Of a stretch of DNA of 51,063 bases, positions 46,901-51,063 are shown piece by piece. Below the pieces are notes generated by a model. The model saw nothing but the letters and a program-made list of their open reading frames with translations. It ran no database searches and had not been told where the DNA came from. The DNA is from a virus: positions 1 through 51,063 of the IMG/VR virus record IMGVR_UViG_3300028007_000003, one strand, 5' to 3'. Every line of letters begins with the position of its first letter. Positions within the stretch are counted from its first letter, which is position 1. The position numbers were made by a program, and so were the translations under genes.

Positions 46901-47401
46901 GCTGTACGGCAATACGTCTGTAACGTAACTTGCTTGGTTCATCTTAATACCCGCCTCTATATTCAACCTTCTTGGCTCATTTGTGTTATCTGTAAAATAC
47001 AATAAGTCGCCAATAACATTTGCATTGCGGTCTATCCTAAAATTCTTGTCAAAATTTAACCCACCAATTACCTGCGAATCATAAAGTACTGCATAGGTAA
47101 TTCCACTTTCAAGGTCATAGGCATAAATACCATGATCTCCAAAAGTGTTATAGATAAAATAAATAAGCCTGTTTCTTACATTATCGGGTACACTGCCTAT
47201 GCAAAGGTTCGTACCATACGGGGCATATACGTTTTGTAATATCTGAACCGTACCGGGTACATTTTCTAATCTATTGTCTCTTCCATATTCTGTAACACCA
47301 ACCCTTCCGTTCATTACACGCAACATTTGGTTTTCACCCATTGTTTGCAATGAATCATCCCCATTTGTGCCGCCCGTTAATATCTTTTTTACCTTTATCA
47401 T
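43994..47401 (-). CDS. Large tail protein, propeller-like (nozzle/stabilisation-type), 1135 aa
   Basis: An 1135-residue, beta-rich protein without a signal peptide. Repeated blocks such as LIYFIYNTFGDHGIYAYDLE and LLYFTDNTNEPRRLNIE (about residues 70-175) are typical of beta-propeller tail proteins, e.g. the P22 gp10-type stabilisation protein and the muzzle-type proteins of large Bacteroidota podoviruses. Other blocks (VQYLGNVYWIDVNSGVMVQY, FGFKNGVLYKFNAD, EKNQWNQDFEYLGEQYDYIE) also repeat the Trp/Tyr-rich propeller-blade pattern. It probably closes the tail tip and holds fibres. It starts in a 4-nt overlap with the HNH endonuclease gene upstream. The exact structural role is inferred. Confidence 0.7.
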   Translation of the reverse strand: MIKVKKILTGGTNGDDSLQTMGENQMLRVMNGRVGVTEYGRDNRLENVPGTVQILQNVYAPYGTNLCIGSVPDNVRNRLIYFIYNTFGDHGIYAYDLESGITYAVLYDSQVIGGLNFDKNFRIDRNANVIGDLLYFTDNTNEPRRLNIEAGIKMNQASYVTDVLPYSYPMNPEVITIIRRPPFYTLTIDKKNDATFTNNFVKDASLQFAVRYFYRDYEYSVLGAFSELAPYNSPQDNFNYVQITLPQTEVIDQDVLEVELVFRLGNSGACQIIKTWDKDDINAHNTGTTLTFNFYNNIAGLSLSLHESVKPFDSVPLLSRTIEFSRNRNFLGNNVEGYDTPSSSSMTAEVVKFENGQTNLKGYWGIVTLNYYIGGSVVAVRDYYSLVLGGGLSPDHYFFSLYNEPPIIPPSTIDVTTATYSSTGVTLLMAQIAQNSGITYDYYIVVGSGLDSGYRSDVTGATISLGGAMAFKSNGTYRYGTVFFDKYRRKCGVSLNDNNLITTPDRSYDQTVYNLGIDWGLSNVNAVNEIPNWAYYYAPVRTHNLTTRFFAQARANSIFYTTRLNDGTYTHTTTAYASGLYGVSIDISQFIGFGFGYTFEEGSGDLVNLYFQTGVTGKKTLPILAQDGKWLILKLDNFGALGGTITPLFEIFTPYKELTNEPYYEVGQIYPITNPTASNRTYSTTKGTFNGDIYVLQRTNTNGNYFTENMSPNDLFWRNWYSDIGWSTTIDEIGQQTKTSSISWSNTIIEGTRTNGLSTFDALDERNLPSECGAIQKLQIASKLAEQGKIMLAICVNETVSMYLSEVQLVGASANAFIAESTGVIGTINVLQGSFGTVNPESVVQYLGNVYWIDVNSGVMVQYSSNGLYPISQFKQARFFQRYCKNYLEASTGNLDNINGFHHLPSFIDPLHKEVGISLVGLIYQNYATTLPSYSSVPSYATSIINRFDIYDQLAKTMVFQYEKNQWNQDFEYLGEQYDYIENQMFGFKNGVLYKFNADTTNWNKWFGTQYPVRLCFAQNTPIPSGVKEIFDIALEGSQIPDFTVLYTDYPNVQITDLASNDYSNKEGVLYARFLRDRLSPNATGTADEKLYKGDVIISQVPQVMLEWQAYRGLIYINFVDVGMMISRGQKSILQ

Positions 47402-47970
47402 ACGTATCTTAATGAAGTCCTATTGTTAGAATAACCTAAAAGAGCCTTTTTCAGATATGAAAATTTTATACACTTAGAATCAGAAGCATCTTTAACTGTA
47501 TCATAAAATATACCCGTTTGCGTATCTAATATTATTTTTTCAAAAGACAAATCTTTGCCCTTTTGCTCTTTATTATATTTTCTAACTGCCGCAGCTTTCA
47601 TATAAAGACCGTTGGCTTTCGCATGTTCGGTATTTTCTTGGGTGGTACACCATTCCAAATTATTAGCATTATTATCTGTTTTAATGCAGTTTTTATGATT
47701 CACGCAATCTTTGCCATCTATTTTTTCTATAAAAGTCAGAGCCACAAGCCTATGTATTTTAAACTCTTTTTGAGTTCCCTTTTTATATAATGAAACTTGT
47801 TTATATCCGTCTTTGTCAAATATATTTGCTAACATTTTACCTTTAACATAATTAACTTGATAATTCTTATTTAGGACTGCCCTATCCACAGACCTAACTC
47901 TCCCTTTATTGCTTACTTGATAAGTACCCTCATACCCTTTTATATCTTTCCAAATTTCTACTTGGTTCAT
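47398..47970 (-). CDS. NUMOD4/HNH homing endonuclease, 190 aa
   Basis: EIWKDIKGYEGTYQVSNKGR (residues 5-24) is a textbook NUMOD4 motif. HRLVALTFI and VNHKNCIKTDNNANNLEWCT (about 72-108) form the HNH_3 core with its His and Asn residues. The C-terminal region (LDTQTGIFYDTVKDASDSK) resembles the NUMOD1-type DNA-binding helix segment. It is free-standing and sits between two structural genes, overlapping the tail-protein start by ATGA, so it has inserted without breaking the late operon. Related in type to the gene at 2561-3118, whose HNH core is less canonical. Confidence 0.9.
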   Translation of the reverse strand: MNQVEIWKDIKGYEGTYQVSNKGRVRSVDRAVLNKNYQVNYVKGKMLANIFDKDGYKQVSLYKKGTQKEFKIHRLVALTFIEKIDGKDCVNHKNCIKTDNNANNLEWCTTQENTEHAKANGLYMKAAAVRKYNKEQKGKDLSFEKIILDTQTGIFYDTVKDASDSKCIKFSYLKKALLGYSNNRTSLRYV

Positions 47971-47988
47971 AGATTTATTTAGTTTTAA

Positions 47989-48768
47989 TTATGATTTAGG
48001 GGCTGCATAAATGTTTTTATTTACTATTCGTTTCAATTCAGAAATAGTCAAAGAACTAATCCTTGCTCTTAATATTTTTCTTTGTTGGATGTATTGCTGC
48101 TCTGCTATTTGTCTTTCTCCAATGCTGTAAGTTCTACTATGTTCCTTTAATTTCCATAAGATAAACGCTTCAATAGTTGCAAACGCATAAGGCGTAATCA
48201 TAGTGGCTGCATTGGTGTTCATCCCATTTGACACGTATTCTAAATACAGATAGTCAATATTTAGCTTTTCATGCAGTTGGATTTGGTTTCTTTCTCTGAT
48301 TAAGGAAAAGGTATCAGCGTATGCGTTACCACCAAAATATCTACCTATATTTTCACCGTATAAATTCCAATTTATTGTGTACCAATAATTAAAGAAGTTG
48401 GGGCTGTAACCTAAGTTCTGCTGCTGTACTTCTGACGGGTCGCTTGATTCTGCTTGCAAATAAGGTACGGGTTCAAAATTGCTATTAAGTTTTGTAAGCC
48501 TATTAATACCGTTATCTTCTACTAACGGTCTGATTGTTTGACCCACTTGTACCCCTACTTTTACATAGTCTAAAAAATCGGGGGGCAAATCAACCGCATT
48601 TACAGCGTTTACGGGTAATAGTTTTGTGTTTACTACGTACAAGTCGTCCATAGATATTTCCTGCAAACAGTTTCTTGCGTACACCAAAAACTGAATATAC
48701 CAATGCAAGGGATATTGCCTTTGCATAAGCACATTTCTAACTATACTATCGAGTGAAACTACTGTCAT
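47989..48768 (-). CDS. Putative tail/neck ring (connector) protein, 259 aa
   Basis: A 259-residue protein. Its start (RNVLMQRQYPLHWYIQFLVY) and middle (DLPPDFLDYVKVGVQVGQ, LVEDNGINRLTKLN) resemble head-to-tail adaptor or tail-tubular-A-like proteins of podoviruses (T7 gp11, P22 gp4 type), which have helices at both ends and a beta domain between. The long C-terminal helices (FATIEAFILWKLKEHSRTYS, RQIAEQQYIQQRKILRARIS) fit the fold. It overlaps the preceding gene by ATGA. Probably forms the ring below the portal. Family membership is inferred from pattern and position. Confidence 0.7.
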   Translation of the reverse strand: MTVVSLDSIVRNVLMQRQYPLHWYIQFLVYARNCLQEISMDDLYVVNTKLLPVNAVNAVDLPPDFLDYVKVGVQVGQTIRPLVEDNGINRLTKLNSNFEPVPYLQAESSDPSEVQQQNLGYSPNFFNYWYTINWNLYGENIGRYFGGNAYADTFSLIRERNQIQLHEKLNIDYLYLEYVSNGMNTNAATMITPYAFATIEAFILWKLKEHSRTYSIGERQIAEQQYIQQRKILRARISSLTISELKRIVNKNIYAAPKS

Positions 48769-49409
48769 TGGTTAGGTGGTTTTTGGGCTGTTGTATAGTT
48801 GTTTACTTGACCGCTTTCAGGCATTACAGGGCTAAACTGTGCTACTAAATCATTAACACAATCGGTTTCCATATCAGAAGGTATTGGCAATATGTCTGTT
48901 TCGCTGTACTGTGCCATATCAAAAACGGCTAATACCATTGTAACGGAAGTAATACCTACAAGCGTTAAATCTTGGGAGTAAATTACTGTATTACCCGATG
49001 GCTCATACCATACTTGACCAAATAAAGAATTAAGCAATTCGTCTGTTCTTAATAATTGCCCATGTCCTTTTTGTAAGGGGATATAGTGATTATCATTAGT
49101 ATCGTAAATATCAAATATTCCAATGTTTTTAGGCATTGAAATGGGCATTACGGGTAGTGTTGATTTTGATTTATCTCCGTAAGATGTAACGTCTACATTT
49201 TCGTAAGTTGCAAATACGGCACTATCGGGTATGGTTTCTCCCGAAGGTAATGTTATGGATAAATGCTGAAACTTATATTTTGAATTAATCCATTGTTCGG
49301 TTGCCTTAAAAATATCCTGCTTTTGAACAGGCGAACTAATATCCTGTCTGCCCCCATACAATCGGAATAAGACCGCATCTGAAATTAATCTTTTGGTAGT
49401 ATTAGGCAT
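48765..49409 (-). CDS. Putative connector or virion protein, 214 aa
   Basis: A 214-residue protein: a helical start (KRLISDAVLFRLYGGRQDIS), a predominantly beta middle (HLSITLPSGETIPDSAVFAT, ENVDVTSYGDKSKSTLPV, GNTVIYSQDLTLVGITSV), and a short disordered tail (YTTAQKPPNQ). It lies between two putative neck proteins and is translationally linked to the next one (4-nt overlap). No recognised family; a ring or stopper-type protein of the head-tail interface is likely from context. Confidence 0.6.
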   Translation of the reverse strand: MPNTTKRLISDAVLFRLYGGRQDISSPVQKQDIFKATEQWINSKYKFQHLSITLPSGETIPDSAVFATYENVDVTSYGDKSKSTLPVMPISMPKNIGIFDIYDTNDNHYIPLQKGHGQLLRTDELLNSLFGQVWYEPSGNTVIYSQDLTLVGITSVTMVLAVFDMAQYSETDILPIPSDMETDCVNDLVAQFSPVMPESGQVNNYTTAQKPPNQ

Positions 49410-49410
49410 T

Positions 49411-50046
49411 TTACTTTGTTATTTCTTGTTGGGTTAAGGCATATTGTTGCACGTCTGCTTCTGAAAGATTTATACCAAATGGTTTTAAGGCTCTTGCCAT
49501 AATATTGTTAATGTACGCTGCTGAAAATTCTAACTGTGTACTTGCATTTGCATTGTATGTCAATGTTCTTCCCGACTGCGTATAAGCCAAAACAGGCGTT
49601 GCGGGTCTACGTAAGTAAGTATAAAATCCAATTTGTGTTGTTTGTGGGTATATCTGAAAACCTGACGCATAATCTAATGCTATCGGGTTAGCTGTGGTTA
49701 CGGGTCTTAGTTGTGAAGTAAGGGCATCGGGTAACTCATCTTCATTGACAAAAACAACGGGATTAACTGTACTACCCGTAACAGTATAAACCCCTGCTAA
49801 TAGGTGTAAATAATCCGCAGGATAATCCACCACACCACCTACTGCATTAAATTGAACCCTTGTTTTAAACACCGATAAGGCATCGTGTACCTTTTGAGTT
49901 TCCCCATATTCTTTAAAATAGTATTCAAACAATTCCATTTGTGCCGAATCAAGACAAGCCATTGCCTCATCAACGGTGATAAAAGCACCCCTTTCCTTAC
50001 TGATTATAAACAGCAAAAAGTTGTATATATCGTTGATGTTATTCAT
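49411..50046 (-). CDS. Putative head-tail adaptor protein, 211 aa
   Basis: A 211-residue protein: a helical N-terminus (INDIYNFLLFIISKERGAFI, TVDEAMACLDSAQMELFEYY), then a beta domain with VDYPADYLHLLAGVYTV and IGFYTYLRRPATPVLAY, and a C-terminal helix (NNIMARALKPFGINLSEADV). The pattern (helix bundle, a PADYLHL beta strand, an FYTYLRRPxTP strand) is that of head-tail adaptor or ring proteins in large Bacteroidota podoviruses. First of three adjacent neck genes. It overlaps the upstream GroES-like gene by 8 nt. Confidence 0.65.
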   Translation of the reverse strand: MNNINDIYNFLLFIISKERGAFITVDEAMACLDSAQMELFEYYFKEYGETQKVHDALSVFKTRVQFNAVGGVVDYPADYLHLLAGVYTVTGSTVNPVVFVNEDELPDALTSQLRPVTTANPIALDYASGFQIYPQTTQIGFYTYLRRPATPVLAYTQSGRTLTYNANASTQLEFSAAYINNIMARALKPFGINLSEADVQQYALTQQEITK

Positions 50047-50872
50047 ATACTTCTGTTATTCTTGATTCTTGTAAAAGGTAATAATCTTTATCAAAGTAGG
50101 CATATCTTTCCTTGTATTGGTCGTCAAAACCCACAATATCTCCCTTTTTCAACCCAATAGATTTACCCCCCGACACAACTTCTGCTCTACCAATTTCACG
50201 ATTATAAACAGCACTTTTAGGTATTTCTAAGCCCATTTCGGTAAATACGTGCTTGGGAACAAGAACATCTATTGGCTTTAAAATAACCCTATCTCCAATA
50301 GATTGTAGTTTACCCTTTACTTTTTTAGCAAATATGTGAGAGTAATCGCACTTCCAATAATGCTGATTTTCGTAGTCAATGAGATTTGAAAAAATAAATG
50401 ATTGGGTGTTGCCAAACTGAAATTGGCTTAACCATCTTTCCATAACTGATTGTGTACCAACTGCTCCATCAATAAACACACCTCTTTTATCTACATAAGA
50501 ACAAGCATACTTAATAACCCCAAAACTTCCTTTATATGCACATATGTCAATCTTATTCATTTGACCGTCATAAAATTGTTTTCTGTATGGTTCGTCTATG
50601 TATGGGTTAAACATGTGTCCGTCTGCATCAAACCTTCTTGTAGCAATAACTTGATAGCTAAAACAAACCTCGTCCCCTTCTTGTAATTGCCCTTGAAATG
50701 GGTTATCTTTTGGCAATGAGGCTACTTTACCTGTACATGAAACGTGTTGTTCGTGATGCCATTTTGAATCGAGATACAGTTCTAAACCGCCATTGGTTTT
50801 AATAATATCCGCTACTGGCTTTGTTACAGTAACAAATATACTGTTTACGGGTATAGGGGCTTTTTTTGACAT
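50039..50872 (-). CDS. Protein with two GroES/Cpn10-like domains, 277 aa
   Basis: Start taken at MSKKAPIPVNSIFV (50872); an upstream ATG (50881) adds three residues. The C-terminal domain (about 190-277) reads GDRVILKPIDVLVPKH, GLEIPKSAVYNREIGRAEVV, GLKKGDIVGFD and YYLLQESRITEVYE. This parallels GroES closely: GDRV-KP, G-I-LP, a GEVVAVG-like strand, the hydrophobic glycine turn, and the EYLIL-ED-I-A-V end. The N-terminal domain (about 11-75) has IFVTVTKPVADIIKTNGGLE, SCTGKVASLP and LQEGDEVCFSYQVI, a more divergent copy. Tandem Cpn10-type phage proteins could act as GroEL co-chaperonins for the capsid protein, as T4 gp31 does. It lies at the start of the visible structural operon. Alternatively the fold is used in a virion structural role. 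Confidence 0.7.
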   Translation of the reverse strand: MSKKAPIPVNSIFVTVTKPVADIIKTNGGLELYLDSKWHHEQHVSCTGKVASLPKDNPFQGQLQEGDEVCFSYQVIATRRFDADGHMFNPYIDEPYRKQFYDGQMNKIDICAYKGSFGVIKYACSYVDKRGVFIDGAVGTQSVMERWLSQFQFGNTQSFIFSNLIDYENQHYWKCDYSHIFAKKVKGKLQSIGDRVILKPIDVLVPKHVFTEMGLEIPKSAVYNREIGRAEVVSGGKSIGLKKGDIVGFDDQYKERYAYFDKDYYLLQESRITEVYE

Positions 50873-50916
50873 ATACGGCACTAAATTAATGAATTTTTAA
50901 TTATAACAAACAAAAA

Positions 50917-50943
50917 ATGGCGTACCCAAAAAAGATACGCCAT
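50917..50943 (-). terminator. Intrinsic terminator upstream of the GroES-like gene
   Basis: ATGGCGTA (50917-50924) pairs with TACGCCAT (50936-50943), 8 bp with an 11-nt loop. On the minus strand it is followed by TTTTTGTTTGTT, so it would terminate the transcript of the partial gene at 50963. It lies 36 nt upstream of the GroES-like gene's first ATG. Confidence 0.75.
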
Positions 50944-50962
50944 AAGCAAACAAAAAACACCA

Positions 50963-51061
50963 TTACAAAACAGCTTCAACCAAATAATCATCAATTAAAT
51001 AATAATCTTTTTTATTAAAGTTTCTTGGACTTCCTGCTCCAGAAGGAATCAAAATAATATC
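50963..51061 (-). CDS. C-terminal end of a partial gene (window edge), last 32 residues
   Basis: An open frame enters from the window edge and reads DIILIPSGAGSPRNFNKKDY and a YLIDDYLVEAVL end, stopping at TAA (50963-50965). It is followed by an intrinsic terminator. The sequence is too short to identify. Acidic and beta-like; probably a phage protein of the adjacent operon. Confidence 0.6.
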   Translation of the reverse strand, partial: DIILIPSGAGSPRNFNKKDYYLIDDYLVEAVL

Positions 51062-51063
51062 CC

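Noticed and set aside
1-51063. CRISPR array, diversity-generating retroelement or rRNA/standard tRNA genes
   Set aside because: No regularly spaced repeats of CRISPR size, no reverse transcriptase, and no cloverleaf with an anticodon arm were found by reading both strands.

Overview
This window looks like a large piece of a tailed-phage genome (or prophage) of a Bacteroidota host. The evidence is low GC, almost no Shine-Dalgarno sequences, A-rich leaders before start codons, exported proteins ending their signal peptides in the KAQ/NAQ style typical of Bacteroidota, and promoter-like boxes of the Bacteroidota type (TAnnTTTG). Short-tailed (podovirus-like) morphology is inferred from three internal-virion-protein candidates in the same order as T7 gp14-gp15-gp16, from connector/ring-like proteins, and from a propeller-like tail protein. 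No tail tape measure or sheath was seen. Portal and terminase resemble those of large Bacteroidota podoviruses (crAss-like and relatives), but I do not assign a family. No replication genes or integrase are in the window.

Layout. Positions 1-9843 (+ strand) hold a dense run of small, mostly unrecognised genes, many of 30-130 residues with ATGA overlaps. This part is scarred by mobile DNA: a gene broken by a palindromic template-switch-like scar (39-509), a NUMOD4/HNH homing endonuclease (2561-3118), an IS3 orfA scrap joined to a P63C gene scrap (3366-3940), a gene with an in-frame TAA (4013-4309), and a complete-looking IS200/IS605-type tnpB element (about 6513-7690). Between 8193 and 8629 lies a gene-free, strongly structured stretch ending in a perfect tRNA-like T-arm. 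A bidirectional terminator (9867-9894) separates this half from everything to the right, which is encoded on the minus strand.

Minus strand, read in transcription order from 51061 down to 9916: the tail of an unknown gene, a protein with two GroES-like domains, three connector/ring candidates (one junction invaded by an HNH endonuclease), the 1135-aa tail protein, three internal virion proteins (189, 504 and 1862 aa), a putative small terminase, and the large terminase. Then comes an 8-kb carbohydrate cassette (33781 to 25589), followed by portal, scaffold-like protein, major capsid protein, further virion proteins, two fibre-like proteins with signal peptides, small exported proteins, and a lysis module (TM/coiled-coil protein, holin, unimolecular spanin, GH24 endolysin).

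The most interesting part is the carbohydrate cassette between terminase and portal. It encodes a GDP-mannose 3,5-epimerase with its specific catalytic Cys and Lys, a GT11 (fucosyltransferase-type) enzyme, a GT2, two GT25-like enzymes, a GT47/exostosin-like enzyme, two FkbM methyltransferases and another SAM methyltransferase, interspersed with two homing-endonuclease-like genes. A coherent hypothesis is that the phage makes GDP-L-galactose (a GDP-L-fucose analogue), transfers it with the GT11 enzyme, and caps the glycan by methylation, either on virions or on the host surface. Other points of note are the tRNA-like RNA, the tandem-GroES protein, exported fibre proteins with an apparently exact 594-bp tandem duplication, and repeated leader and promoter elements in the early region.
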